Shown piece by piece: positions 24,511-34,332 of a stretch of DNA of 64,000 bases. The translations under genes were made by a program, and so were the position numbers. Numbering within the stretch: the stretch's first letter is position 1; each line of letters starts with the position of its first letter. Source of the DNA: Sporomusa malonica (GTDB taxonomy: Bacteria; Bacillota; Negativicutes; Sporomusales; Sporomusaceae); NCBI RefSeq assembly GCF_900176355.1, contig NZ_FWXI01000002.1, forward strand, positions 217,073 through 281,072, given 5' to 3'. Below the pieces are notes generated by a model. That model made no database searches, had not been told where the DNA came from, and saw only the letters and a list, made by a program, of their open reading frames with translations.

Positions 24511-27033
24511 TTGTTTAAGTTTCTAAAGAACTTATTTGGTGATGATAACGAAAAAGAAATTAAACGCATGTTACAATTGGTTGAAAAAATCAATGCGTTT
24601 GAGCCCGAGCTTCAGAATATGAGTGATACTACGCTGACTACCAAGACAAGTGAATTTAGACGTCGTCTTGATAAAGGTCAGACACTTGATGATATTCTGC
24701 CTGAAGCCTTTGCTGTAGTGCGGGAAGCGTCACGCCGCGTACTTGCCATGCGTCATTTTGATGTGCAAATGGTGGGTGGGATAACACTGCATGAAGGTAA
24801 AATTGCAGAGATGCGTACAGGTGAAGGTAAAACACTGGTTGCCACCCTGCCGGTATACTTAAACGCACTGACAGGTAAAGGCGTGCATGTTGTTACCGTC
24901 AATGACTACCTGGCCCGTCGTGATAGTGAGTGGATGGGAAAACTGTACCGCTATCTCGGTCTGTCAGTGGGGCTGATTGTGCATGGTCTTGATTTTGACG
25001 AGCGTAAGCTAGCATATAGCTCTGATGTTACATACGGAACCAACAACGAATTTGGGTTTGACTACCTCAGGGATAACATGGTTATTTACCCGGAACAGAT
25101 GGTGCAACGGCCGCTGAACTACTCGATTGTCGACGAAGTTGACAGTATTTTAGTTGATGAAGCGCGGACACCGCTCATAATTTCCGGCCCTGGTGAGAAG
25201 TCTACCGACCTTTACTATGTATTAGCTAAAATTGTGCCAAAACTAAAAGCGGGCGAAGACTACACCATTGATGAAAAAGCAAATACTGTTGCCCCTACCG
25301 AAGCCGGTGTAACCAAGGCTGAGAAGCTGCTTAATGTTCAGAACCTATATGAAAGTGAAAACATAGAGATGTCGCATCACTTTAACCAGGCACTTAAAGC
25401 TAATGCTCTAATGAAACGCGATCGCGACTATGTGGTTAAAGACGGCGAGGTCATCATTGTTGACGAATTTACCGGCCGCCTTATGTTTGGCCGCCGTTAC
25501 TCTGACGGTCTTCATCAGGCTATCGAAGCTAAGGAAGGCGTCAAAATTGAGCGCGAAAGCCAGACGTTGGCCACAATCACCTTCCAGAATTATTTCCGCA
25601 TGTATAAGAAATTAGCCGGTATGACAGGTACAGCCAAGACTGAAGAACCTGAATTCCGTAAAATTTATAACCTTGACGTTATCGTTATCCCTCCCAACCG
25701 GGGAATGCAGCGCCAGGATTTGGCTGATATCATTTATAAAACAAAGCGGGCTAAATACAAGGCAGTTATTGCTGAGATTGGTGAAAAGCATAGCAAGGGC
25801 CAGCCGGTTCTTGTCGGTACCACTTCTATCGTCCAGTCGGAAGATTTGTCGGCTATGCTGAAAAAACAGGGCGTGCCTCACAATGTGCTGAATGCAAAAT
25901 ATCATGAAATGGAAGCTCAGATTATCGCTCAGGCTGGTCAGGCTGGGGCTGTAACTATTGCGACCAATATGGCTGGCCGCGGTACTGACATTGTGCTCGG
26001 AACTGGTGTAGCTGATCTTGGTGGACTCCACATTATTGGTACCGAACGGCATGAAAGCCGCCGGATTGATAACCAGCTGCGCGGCCGGGCCGGTCGTCAG
26101 GGTGACCCAGGTTCATCCCGTTTTTACCTGTCGCTGGAAGACGATCTTATGCGTCTGTTTGGCTCAGACAACATTGCCGGTATCATGGATAAACTGGGTA
26201 TGGAAGAAGATGAGCCGATAGAGCATGCATTGATCACTCGTTCCATCGAGCAGGCCCAGAAGAAGGTAGAAGCCCGTAACTTTGACATTCGTAAATATGT
26301 GCTTGAATATGATAATGTAATGAACCAGCAGCGTGAGGTTATTTACAGTCAGCGCAAGAAAATCCTGATCGGTGAAAACCTCAAGGAAAATATCTTTAAC
26401 ATGATTGATAAAATCGTTGATCATGGGATGGACTTGTATGCCAATGAGAAGATTTACCCGGAAGAATGGGATTATGCAGGTCTGATTGAGTACTGTGAAG
26501 GCTTTTTTGCACCTGAAGGTGAACTTAAACAAGATGTCCTTGATAAACTGAGCCGGGAAGAGCTTAAGGAAGAACTTATGCGGGCAGCTGAGGCCGCCTA
26601 TCGCGGACGTGAAGATCTATTCGGTTCGGATAATATGCGTGAACTGGAAAAAGTCGTTATGCTCAAAACCGTGGATGCCAAGTGGATGGATCACCTTGAC
26701 GCCATGGAAATGCTGCGGCAAGGCATTGGTTTAAGAGCCTATGGACAAAAGGACCCGCTGATTGAGTATAAACTTGAAGGTTTTGACATGTTCCAGCAAA
26801 TGATTGAACATGTCCAGGAAGATATTGTCCGCTATATGTTTAGAGTTAATATTATTTCCCAGGCCCAGCCTGAAGACCATCTGCGGGGTGCCCATACCAG
26901 CCGGGGCGGTGAAGAGGGTGACGGACAGGCGCAGCCGGTAGAGCCGGTGGTGAATGCCGATACAACAGGCCGCAATGAATTGTGTCCCTGCGGCAGCGGT
27001 AAAAAGTATAAACGCTGCTGTGGGTCTAAATAG
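24511..27033 (+). CDS. secA: Preprotein translocase ATPase SecA
   Basis: An 840-aa SecA. Walker A is MRTGEGKT (about 101-108) and the DEAD-type box is in [30 protein letters not shown] and [22 protein letters not shown] are the second nucleotide-binding domain. The C-terminal zinc-binding SEC-C motif [14 protein letters not shown] ends the protein. TTG 24511 is chosen because CGGGGAG lies 8 bases upstream and gives the canonical [15 protein letters not shown] start; an earlier ATG 24472 is in frame. It drives Sec-dependent export at the membrane. prfB follows after 11 bases, the usual Firmicute pairing. Confidence 0.97.
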   Translation: MFKFLKNLFGDDNEKEIKRMLQLVEKINAFEPELQNMSDTTLTTKTSEFRRRLDKGQTLDDILPEAFAVVREASRRVLAMRHFDVQMVGGITLHEGKIAEMRTGEGKTLVATLPVYLNALTGKGVHVVTVNDYLARRDSEWMGKLYRYLGLSVGLIVHGLDFDERKLAYSSDVTYGTNNEFGFDYLRDNMVIYPEQMVQRPLNYSIVDEVDSILVDEARTPLIISGPGEKSTDLYYVLAKIVPKLKAGEDYTIDEKANTVAPTEAGVTKAEKLLNVQNLYESENIEMSHHFNQALKANALMKRDRDYVVKDGEVIIVDEFTGRLMFGRRYSDGLHQAIEAKEGVKIERESQTLATITFQNYFRMYKKLAGMTGTAKTEEPEFRKIYNLDVIVIPPNRGMQRQDLADIIYKTKRAKYKAVIAEIGEKHSKGQPVLVGTTSIVQSEDLSAMLKKQGVPHNVLNAKYHEMEAQIIAQAGQAGAVTIATNMAGRGTDIVLGTGVADLGGLHIIGTERHESRRIDNQLRGRAGRQGDPGSSRFYLSLEDDLMRLFGSDNIAGIMDKLGMEEDEPIEHALITRSIEQAQKKVEARNFDIRKYVLEYDNVMNQQREVIYSQRKKILIGENLKENIFNMIDKIVDHGMDLYANEKIYPEEWDYAGLIEYCEGFFAPEGELKQDVLDKLSREELKEELMRAAEAAYRGREDLFGSDNMRELEKVVMLKTVDAKWMDHLDAMEMLRQGIGLRAYGQKDPLIEYKLEGFDMFQQMIEHVQEDIVRYMFRVNIISQAQPEDHLRGAHTSRGGEEGDGQAQPVEPVVNADTTGRNELCPCGSGKKYKRCCGSK

Positions 27034-27044
27034 GAGATGAGAGT

Positions 27045-28149
27045 GTGCTTTTGGAAGACTTACGCGGGTCGATTGAGACCCTGGCCAAACGGCTTGATGA
27101 AATGAGGGGTTCTCTTTGACGTTGCCGGCAAATCGGAACGTATCGAAGAATTAGAAGATAGAATGAGCGATCCAACCTTCTGGGATAACCCTGAGGAGGC
27201 CCAGAAGGTTGCCCAGGAGGTTACTCGCTTAAAAGACAGTATTAGCCAATACCATGACATGATTACCCGGCATAGTGATATGGCCACCTTATGGGAACTG
27301 GGAATGGAAGAACGTGATGAAAGCGTTTATCCTGAAGTCACAGCTGCTCTGGCCGGTCTTGAGCAGGATATTGAGCATCTTGAACTTACCCGGATGCTGT
27401 CAGGTGAGTATGATGGCAATAATGCTATCTTGACGCTCCACGCTGGTGCTGGCGGCACTGAGGCGCAGGACTGGGCGCAGATGCTGCTCAGAATGTATGT
27501 CCGTTGGGCTGAAAAGAATAACTACAAAGTGGAGACCATGGACTTTTTAGCTGGTGACGAAGCTGGTGTCAAAAGTGTGACCCTCATGATTGCCGGCACC
27601 AATGCCTATGGCTACTTAAAAGCCGAGAAAGGCGTTCATCGCCTTGTCCGGATCTCGCCGTTTGATGCAAGCGGCCGCCGCCATACCTCGTTTGCTGCTG
27701 TAGACGTTATGCCTGAGATTGATGACTCGGTAGAAGTAAGTATCAATCCGGTTGATCTCCGCGTTGATACCTTCCGGGCCAGTGGCGCCGGTGGGCAGCA
27801 TATCAATAAAACCGATTCGGCTGTTCGCATGACTCACCTGCCCACAGGTGTTGTTGTGCAGTGCCAAAGTGAACGTTCCCAAATTCAAAACCGCGAACAG
27901 TGTATGCGCCTCTTACGTGCTAAACTGTTTGAGCTTGAACGGCAAAGGCAAGACGAAAAGAAGGCTGAACTCGGCGGTGAATATCAGGCCATCGAATGGG
28001 GCAGCCAAATCCGCTCCTATGTTTTCCATCCGTACAACTTGGTGAAAGACCACCGTACGGCGGCTGAGACCGGTAATGTGCAGGCCGTTATGGATGGGGA
28101 GATTGAGTTGTTTGTTGAGGCTTACCTAAAGAGTGATTTGAATCAATAA
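27045..28149 (+). CDS. prfB: Peptide chain release factor 2, programmed +1 frameshift
   Basis: Two frames make one 367-aa RF2: 24 codons from GTG 27045 to CTT 27114-27116, a +1 shift skipping T27117, then frame 27118-28149. The stop codon motif SPF is in RISPFDASGRRHTSF (about 204) and the catalytic GGQ is in ASGAGGQHINK (about 249-251). Residue positions match the usual RF2 numbering. RF2 recognises UGA/UAA, and the in-frame UGA lets the protein control its own level. GTG 27045 follows AGGAGATGAGA. Confidence 0.95.
27105..27119 (+). promoter_or_regulatory. RF2 autoregulatory frameshift site
   Basis: Internal Shine-Dalgarno-like AGGGG (27105-27109), four bases, then CTT TGA C. The zero frame ends at TGA 27117-27119; the +1 frame continues with the universal RF2 sequence. 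Same layout as the well-studied E. coli site. Confidence 0.93.
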
Positions 28150-28162
28150 GGGGGCGTATGAC

Positions 28163-28855
28163 ATGAAACGCCTGACAACAATAATCCTGTTCCTTACCAT
28201 GGTGTTAGCTGCTGTCGAAGTTGTGCTGCCCAAATTAGTGTCTGATGCTGTAGCCCAGGGACTGCGCGATCTGACAGGCAGTAAACAGGTGACAGCCAAA
28301 GTCGATAAAAGCCCAGCCATTCTTATGCTGGGCGGCAAGCTTGACCGGGTGACAGCAGATGCCAGTGATGTCAAAACCGATAAGTTAACTGTTAGGAATA
28401 TGCATATTGCCTTAACAGGTGTTGACGTCGATATCCACTCATTGATTACAAACAGGACGTTGGTACTCCAAAAGTTAGACAATGTTGATCTTACTGCCAC
28501 CATTACTCAGGAAGAATTGGCAGCGTTTTTAAATAGTTCGGTCAAAGGTGTTAAGAACGCTGTTGTGGCCATTACCCCAGGTAAGGTAGAGATCAGTAGT
28601 GCCTTGACCCTGGGCGGTTTTGCCCGAGTGGATGTTAAGCTGGAAGGCCGGATTGCCGGTGACAGAGAAAACCGGAGAATTAAGTTTGTCACTGATCGGT
28701 TTTGGCTTAACAACACCCCGGTCGGCAGTATCGGCGGTTCACTCCTGACAGAAGTACCGCTGCTAGACCTTAAGAAACTGCCATTTGGCGTCAATGTGCG
28801 CGATATTGTCATGGAACAGGGGCAGGTTATTATTTATACTGATAATCGTAATTAG
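28163..28855 (+). CDS. DUF2993 (LmeA-like) lipid-binding protein
   Basis: A 230-aa protein with an N-terminal hydrophobic helix (TTIILFLTMVLAAVEVVLP) acting as signal or anchor. A repetitive beta-rich domain follows, with LMLGGKLDRVTADASDVKTD and KLTVRNMHIALTGVDVDIHSL typical of DUF2993. The mycobacterial relative LmeA binds phospholipids in the periplasm. ATG 28163 follows AAGGGGGCG. A palindromic repeat starts 15 bases after its stop. Its function here is unproven; envelope lipid handling is the family-based guess. Confidence 0.78.
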   Translation: MKRLTTIILFLTMVLAAVEVVLPKLVSDAVAQGLRDLTGSKQVTAKVDKSPAILMLGGKLDRVTADASDVKTDKLTVRNMHIALTGVDVDIHSLITNRTLVLQKLDNVDLTATITQEELAAFLNSSVKGVKNAVVAITPGKVEISSALTLGGFARVDVKLEGRIAGDRENRRIKFVTDRFWLNNTPVGSIGGSLLTEVPLLDLKKLPFGVNVRDIVMEQGQVIIYTDNRN

Positions 28856-28870
28856 CACTCCATCTCCCTC

Positions 28871-28998
28871 AAAACCAATGATAGTTTGCGCATCTTTTTC
28901 CGCACTGCTTTGTTGTCGTCGCCTTACATATAGCCGATATGCGCGGCTCCTCCGCCTCGCATTGCGAAAAAATCTACACAACCTATTCCATAGGTTTT
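28871..28998. repeat. Diverged palindromic element related to the 124-bp family
   Basis: 128 bases with complementary ends AAAACC/GGTTTT and long imperfect arms (for example TTTGCGCATCTTTTTCCGCA with TGCGAAAAAATCTACACAA). A small central hairpin CATAT/ATATG and a TTGTTG box resemble the layout of the elements at 33117, 34188 and 58416, but the sequence is different. It lies 15 bases after a stop codon and before DUF5693. Confidence 0.5.
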
Positions 28999-29108
28999 AA
29001 GAAAGATGAAGTACTAGTGTTTTTCTCCTTTTTGGGGAATAGTAACACATACCATAGAACACTTGAAACAGCAGTTAGCAAGCAGTTTCAAATAAGGGTG
29101 GAGAGATT

Positions 29109-31178
29109 TTGACGACCTTTAGATATAACAAACTGCTAATCGGCCTGATACTTGTCGGGCTGTTAGCGGCGTTTACGGTTGACAGGCAGCGTCACACGGT
29201 AGAACAAGCTAATTCCACCGTGGAGCTGGTCATGGATTATGAAGATCTTGTGGAATTGGCGCAAATCGAGGGTGCCCAGCCGGACAGCCTGCTTACGCAG
29301 TTTAAGGGAGCAGGTATAACTTCATTGGCTGTGTATGAAGCCACCCTGGAAAAGCTCAATAAAAGCGGCAAAGTAACAGCATTGCCTGGTGCAGACATTC
29401 TCCACCAAAATCGCACCGGTACGCTCGCAGACCCGTTTTGGCGCAGCTTAATTGCCGAGGGGAAAATAAAGGCCGAGGACGTATATGTTGTTGGCCAGGA
29501 TAAAAAAGTCTTTTCAGAAGTATTCGGCGATCTTAACCGCCGGTTGGGGCCAGGCAGGGTAACCCTGCTTGCTGAAGGTGACCGTCCGGTACTGGCAGCC
29601 AAAGCCAATTTTGAGAAAGTGGTCAAATGGAACCTCGGTCTCCCGTCAGATGAACTGGCGGCTGTAGATAAGTTGGGTTTTTACGTAGTAGCCCGCCCGA
29701 CAAACTATACCAAGGTAACGGCTGATGATGTTAATTCAGTATTTGGCAGGTTATCAGGGATTAATAACCTGAGTTCCATTATTTTTGTCGGGGATGAAGT
29801 TTTGGGATATCCTGATCTGTTACCCCTTACTGCCAGCAATTTCAAAGAACGAAAACTAACCCTGGCCATGATTGAACATCCGCTTCAACTGCAATTTTTT
29901 AAGCAGGAAGGCCTGACTGAACTGGCTGTTGCCAATAACTATCAGGCGGCCCGGGTATATGCTATTCCCAAAGATGAGCAGCCCAAACTCAAAATAGCGG
30001 AAGCCATTCAGCGCTGGACAGTGACTGATCAGGAACGTAATATCCGTATCAACCTTATGCGTAAGTATGATAAAGCTGAGCCTGGAAAAACACTGGTTGA
30101 AACCAATTTGGCCTATGTGACAGGTGTAAAAGAAGAGTTGGTCGCTGCGGGTTTTACCACTGGGCGGGCGACTACATACATTCCGTATTTTCCTGCGCCA
30201 TGGCTGCTCGCACTGATTGTACTTGGGGCTACAGCTGCCGGGGTGCTGTTCTTGTCACTCGTTTATCCGTTTCCTGTTCGCTGGCAGTATGTGCTAACCG
30301 TATTACTGGCAGCGCTGCTAATATTCCCTATTCTTAAGGGCGGCGGGACACTAAGCCGCCAGATGGCTGGCCTCGCCAGTGCTATTATTTTTCCTGCCTT
30401 GGCTATGACCTGGCAGCTTGACCGCTGGCGAAAACAAGAGATTGCAGGGCAATACGGGAATCCTGCCGGTATTGGCCGAATTATTGCTGCCGGTTTTGGC
30501 GCCATTGTTGTTACAACACTTTTGTCCTTGGTTGGCGGCCTATATTTAGGGGCTGTTCTGAGTGACGTGCGCTTTTTCCTTGAGATGGAAATATTCCGGG
30601 GCGTAAAACTGACTTTTGTTGCGCCGCTTATGCTTGTAACCCTGGTGTATTTAACCCGCTATAATCTATTTGAAAATGTTCAGTCTGTCAATGCCAGAGG
30701 TTTGTGGCGTCAGATAATTAGTATCTTAAATCATCCTGTTACCATTAAGACACTGTTATTATGTGGGACGGCTGTGTTTGCAGCTTGGGTATTTGTTGGT
30801 CGTTCCGGACATACGGCTGGTGTACCTGTACCGGCGGCTGAGCTTAAGCTCAGGTCACTCTTAGAGCAGGCTATGTATGCGCGGCCGCGGGGAAAAGAGT
30901 TTTTAATCGGCCATCCGGCCTTTATGTTGGCTGTTATGGCTGTCTTTCATCAGTGGCCGCGGCTTGTTCAATACCTGCTGATTATAACCGCAACGATCGC
31001 CCAGGGCTCGCTTGTTGAGACCTTCGCACATCTGAGAACACCGATATTTATGTCAATCATCCGGGGCTTAGATGGTTTGGTACTGGGCGCAATAATCGGC
31101 GCGGCTATAGTGATTGGCGTGTATGCGGTTCAAGTCGTAATCGCCCGTTTGGGAAGGAGTCCGGCAGCCCATGAGTGA
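29109..31178 (+). CDS. DUF5693 family multi-spanning membrane protein
   Basis: A 689-aa protein. One N-terminal helix (LLIGLILVGLLAAFTV) anchors a large extracytoplasmic domain (about 30-355). At least eight membrane helices follow in the C-terminal half. The extracytoplasmic part has LAQIEGAQPDSLLTQFKGAG and SIIFVGDEVLGYPDLL. TTG 29109 follows GGGTGGAGAG. DUF5693 genes commonly precede csaB in Firmicutes, as here (8-base overlap), suggesting a role in making or exporting the pyruvylated wall polymer. The exact reaction is not known. Confidence 0.82.
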   Translation: MTTFRYNKLLIGLILVGLLAAFTVDRQRHTVEQANSTVELVMDYEDLVELAQIEGAQPDSLLTQFKGAGITSLAVYEATLEKLNKSGKVTALPGADILHQNRTGTLADPFWRSLIAEGKIKAEDVYVVGQDKKVFSEVFGDLNRRLGPGRVTLLAEGDRPVLAAKANFEKVVKWNLGLPSDELAAVDKLGFYVVARPTNYTKVTADDVNSVFGRLSGINNLSSIIFVGDEVLGYPDLLPLTASNFKERKLTLAMIEHPLQLQFFKQEGLTELAVANNYQAARVYAIPKDEQPKLKIAEAIQRWTVTDQERNIRINLMRKYDKAEPGKTLVETNLAYVTGVKEELVAAGFTTGRATTYIPYFPAPWLLALIVLGATAAGVLFLSLVYPFPVRWQYVLTVLLAALLIFPILKGGGTLSRQMAGLASAIIFPALAMTWQLDRWRKQEIAGQYGNPAGIGRIIAAGFGAIVVTTLLSLVGGLYLGAVLSDVRFFLEMEIFRGVKLTFVAPLMLVTLVYLTRYNLFENVQSVNARGLWRQIISILNHPVTIKTLLLCGTAVFAAWVFVGRSGHTAGVPVPAAELKLRSLLEQAMYARPRGKEFLIGHPAFMLAVMAVFHQWPRLVQYLLIITATIAQGSLVETFAHLRTPIFMSIIRGLDGLVLGAIIGAAIVIGVYAVQVVIARLGRSPAAHE

Positions 31179-32262
31179 TATTGTTGTTTCAGGCTATTAC
31201 GGTTTCGCCAATGCCGGCGATGAAGCCATGTTGGCGGCCATGATTGAGGCCCTGACCGACATCGAGCCTAATATTAATATTACTGTTATTTCTGGCGATC
31301 CGGACGATACCAGGCGGCGGCACGGCGTAGCGGCTGTCTACCGGCTTAATTATCCGGAAATTGCTCGCGTAATGTCGAAAAGTGATCTGTTAATCAGTGG
31401 CGGCGGCAGTTTGCTCCAGGATGTAACAAGTGACCGCAGTCTGTACTATTATCTAAGTATTATGATGCTGGCTAAGAAGCTGGGTAAGCCTGTCATGCTT
31501 TATGCCCAGGGGATTGGTCCGGTACAAGGTTCACTGGCCCAAGGAGCTATGCGCTATATCGGTAATATGGTTGACCTTATTACTGTCCGCGACGATGGCT
31601 CTTATGAAGAGCTAAAACGGTTAAACATAACCGCACCACCTATCTATATCACAGCCGACCCTGTGCTGGCTATGCATCCTGTTGATAAACAGATTGGCCG
31701 CTCTATCTTGAGAAAACACGGCCAGGAAGGCGTGGCCCCGTTAATCGGCATTTCGGTACGGGAGTGGAAAGACTGGAGCCATTTTAAACAGGTTTTGGCC
31801 CATGCAGCAGACCGGATGATTGAGGAACTAGGCGCCAGGATTGTGTTCATACCTATGCAGTGGCCTGATGATCTCAGTGTATCAAAAAAAATTGCCAGTC
31901 GTATGAAAAATAAGAGTGGAGTGCTGCCGGGAGAATATACTACCAGTGAATTACTTTCTCTTGTCGGCAACCTGGATCTATTAATCGGTATTCGTTTGCA
32001 CGCGCTCATTTTTGCGGCCGTTATGCATGTGCCTATGGCTGGCATATCCTATGACCCCAAAATTGACCGGTTTCTCGAAACCATTGGTGAAAGGCATGCC
32101 GGCACACTCAAGTCCGTGACAGCTGATAGCCTGATGGACAGAATACGCGGGCTGTGGGATGAACGCAAACAGCCTAACCGGGAGCGGGAACAACATATCA
32201 ACATTTTACGTAACAAAGCTTTTCAAAACGCCGAACTCGCGCTCAGCCTGGTGAAAAAGTGA
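31171..32262 (+). CDS. csaB: Polysaccharide pyruvyl transferase CsaB
   Basis: A 363-aa CsaB. The start DIVVSGYYGFANAGDEAML is diagnostic, followed by LLISGGGSLLQDVTSDRSLYYY and the C-terminal GIRLHALIFAAVMHVP (catalytic His/Arg region). CsaB adds ketal pyruvate to a cell-wall polymer, creating the ligand for SLH domains of S-layer and surface proteins. It overlaps DUF5693 by 8 bases, so the two are coupled. Cytoplasmic or membrane-associated. Confidence 0.93.
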   Translation: MSDIVVSGYYGFANAGDEAMLAAMIEALTDIEPNINITVISGDPDDTRRRHGVAAVYRLNYPEIARVMSKSDLLISGGGSLLQDVTSDRSLYYYLSIMMLAKKLGKPVMLYAQGIGPVQGSLAQGAMRYIGNMVDLITVRDDGSYEELKRLNITAPPIYITADPVLAMHPVDKQIGRSILRKHGQEGVAPLIGISVREWKDWSHFKQVLAHAADRMIEELGARIVFIPMQWPDDLSVSKKIASRMKNKSGVLPGEYTTSELLSLVGNLDLLIGIRLHALIFAAVMHVPMAGISYDPKIDRFLETIGERHAGTLKSVTADSLMDRIRGLWDERKQPNREREQHINILRNKAFQNAELALSLVKK

Positions 32263-32272
32263 GGAGGTAGCG

Positions 32273-33118
32273 ATGGTGAAGTGGAAGGGGCTGCGTGACT
32301 ATTTAGGCATTGTGCTGGGTACGGTAATCACCGCACTGGCGCTTAATATGTTTTTGATCCCTAACAAAGTTGCGGCTGGCGGCATTAGCGGCTTGGCCAC
32401 AGTACTCCACCATACCTTTGGGTTGCCTGTAGGCATGACCATGTTGGCGTTTGATATACCGATGTTTTTAGTTAGTGTCAAAGTATTGGGCACACGCTTT
32501 GGCCTCAATACCTTACTTGGTGCCGGCATACTGGCGGCAAGTATTGACCTGACCGCCCCGTTTGTACCTGTTCTAACCCGTGATTTGCTGCTGAATTCAT
32601 TATATGGCGGTGTACTTGCCGGTGTTGGCATGGGGATTGTGTTCAAGTTTAAAGGAACAACCGCCGGTACTGATTTGGCAGCAGCCATTATTAATAAATT
32701 GACAGGCATTAGCATTGGGCAGGCGCTCCTAGGCGTCGACTTTTTCGTTATTGCCCTGGCAGGTATTGTCTTTGGCAGTGCTGAATTATCACTCTATGGA
32801 CTTATCTCTTTATTTGTCACTACGCAGATCATCGACCTGGTGCAGGAAGGCCCCAGCGCGGCGAAAGCCTTTTTTATCATGTCCAATTCATCTGATAAGG
32901 TGGCTGATGCCATCATGGCTGAACTTGGCCGAGGGGTTACTTTTTTAAATGGACGAGGCGCTTATACTCAGACCAACCGCGATGTGGTGTTCTGTGTGGT
33001 CAGTACCCGCGAAGTATCCCACCTGAAAGAATTGGTATATCGCATTGACCGTGAGGCCTTTGTTATTGTCGCCGATGCTCATGAAGTTTTAGGCGAAGGC
33101 TTCAATACACTCCGCTGA
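32273..33118 (+). CDS. YitT family membrane protein (DUF161 + DUF2179)
   Basis: A 281-aa protein. Five to six membrane helices in the first 200 residues (LGIVLGTVITALALNMFLIPN, IAAGGISGLATVLHHTFGLP, FKFKGTTAGTDLAAAIIN) are the YitT/DUF161 pattern. The C-terminal DUF2179 domain is GRGVTFLNGRGAYTQ and VVSTREVSHLKELV. Function is unknown; it is a putative transporter with a ligand-sensing tail. ATG 32273 follows GTGAGGAGGTAGCG. Its stop TGA shares bases 33117-33118 with the end of a palindromic element. Confidence 0.85.
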   Translation: MVKWKGLRDYLGIVLGTVITALALNMFLIPNKVAAGGISGLATVLHHTFGLPVGMTMLAFDIPMFLVSVKVLGTRFGLNTLLGAGILAASIDLTAPFVPVLTRDLLLNSLYGGVLAGVGMGIVFKFKGTTAGTDLAAAIINKLTGISIGQALLGVDFFVIALAGIVFGSAELSLYGLISLFVTTQIIDLVQEGPSAAKAFFIMSNSSDKVADAIMAELGRGVTFLNGRGAYTQTNRDVVFCVVSTREVSHLKELVYRIDREAFVIVADAHEVLGEGFNTLR

Positions 33119-33240
33119 AACTGGCTATAAACGCCCATCTGCGTTGTTGCTTCTGCGGGCGTTCTCTCCGACGTACTTCCCAGTACGACTACGGTCACGT
33201 CCTCGGCGCGCCTAGCACCTGGGCATTTCTAGCCAGTTTC
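33117..33240 (+). repeat. 124-bp palindromic element, copy 1
   Basis: 21-base terminal arms 33117-33137 and 33220-33240 are complementary at 19 of 21 positions (GAAACTGGCTA.AAA.GCCCA). The core carries CATCTGCGTTGTTGC and a small hairpin GTACT/AGTAC. The core is nearly identical to the copy at 58416. The left arm begins inside the YitT stop codon. Confidence 0.88.
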
Positions 33241-33307
33241 AGGCCTGTTCATTGATAATAAATTTAATGTAATATAGTTAAGAAGATCATGGGAGGTTAT
33301 GAAAGAT

Positions 33308-34153
33308 ATGGTAAATAAGTTATCTCCGGAACAGCTGAAAGAGCTTGCTGGCCGGGCTACATCCATCAGGCGCAATATTGTAAGCATGGTTACTGAAGCG
33401 AAATCAGGCCATCCAGGCGGTTCGCTGTCGTCTGCCGATATTTTGTCTGTGCTGTATTTTGCCGAGATGAATGTTGCACCTGCCAAGGCCAAAGACCCTG
33501 AACGCGACCGCTTTGTGTTGTCTAAAGGTCACGCTGCGCCGGTACTCTACGCTACGCTTGCCGAAAAAGGCTACTTGCCGGTGGAGGAGCTCTTAACACT
33601 GCGCAAGGTTAACAGTCGTCTGCAGGGACACCCTGAGATGAAAGGCATCCCTGGTGTCGATATGTCAACAGGTTCTTTGGGACAAGGTCTGAGTGCTGCC
33701 AATGGTATGGCGCTGGCAGGCAAGCTTGACGCTAGAGACTACAGGGTGTATGCCCTGTTAGGTGACGGCGAATTGGAAGAAGGACAGGTTTGGGAAGCGG
33801 CTATGTTTGCTGCTCATTACAAATTGGACAACCTCACAGCTTTTGTTGATTTTAATGGCCTGCAAATTGACGGCCCTGTGACCGAAGTCATGTCGCCGTT
33901 GCCGATCCCAGAAAAGTGGCAGGCCTTCGGCTGGAATGTACTTGTCATCGACGGTCACGACTATAACGCCATCTATGACGCCATCCAAGAAGCCAAAACT
34001 GTAAAAGGTAAACCAACCATGATTGTGGCTAAAACCGTAAAAGGCAAGGGTGTCTGCCAAATGGAAAACATCGTCGACTGGCACGGCAAAGCCCCCAGCC
34101 GCGAAGAATGCTCACTGTTCTTAGCTGAATTAAACGAGATGGAAAGTCAATAA
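33308..34153 (+). CDS. Transketolase, N-terminal (TPP-binding) subunit
   Basis: A 281-aa split transketolase subunit. SGHPGGSLSSADIL, SKGHAAPVLYATLAEKGY and the TPP/Mg motif GDGELEEGQVWEAAMFAAHYKLDNL are intact. It forms a two-subunit enzyme with the 34333 gene, moving two-carbon units between sugar phosphates in the pentose-phosphate pathway. ATG 33308 is preferred (11 bases from GGGAGG); ATG 33299 would leave a 2-base gap. Palindromic elements lie on both sides, at 33117 and 34188. Confidence 0.93.
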   Translation: MVNKLSPEQLKELAGRATSIRRNIVSMVTEAKSGHPGGSLSSADILSVLYFAEMNVAPAKAKDPERDRFVLSKGHAAPVLYATLAEKGYLPVEELLTLRKVNSRLQGHPEMKGIPGVDMSTGSLGQGLSAANGMALAGKLDARDYRVYALLGDGELEEGQVWEAAMFAAHYKLDNLTAFVDFNGLQIDGPVTEVMSPLPIPEKWQAFGWNVLVIDGHDYNAIYDAIQEAKTVKGKPTMIVAKTVKGKGVCQMENIVDWHGKAPSREECSLFLAELNEMESQ

Positions 34154-34187
34154 TTCTCTCTCGTTATTAAAAATTATGAATTTACAC

Positions 34188-34309
34188 GCGGGTGGCTATG
34201 AATGTCCAGATGCTAGGCGCGACGAGAACCGTAGCGGAGGCGTACACGTGGTACGCTGAGCAACGGATCGCAGGAGCAACAACGCAGATGGGCGTTCAGA
34301 GTCACTCGC
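34188..34309 (-). repeat. 122-bp palindromic element, copy 3 (inverted)
   Basis: Reverse-complemented, this stretch carries the same core (AACGCCCATCTGCGTTGTTG, then TCGCGCCTAGCATCTGGAC) as copies 1 and 2. Arms 34188-34208 and 34289-34309 pair, with several G-U pairs, using yet another outer sequence. The centre is GCGTAC/GTACGC rather than GTACT/AGTAC. It lies 34 bases after the transketolase N stop. Confidence 0.85.
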
Positions 34310-34332
34310 CTACGAAAGAGGTGCAAAGTAAA

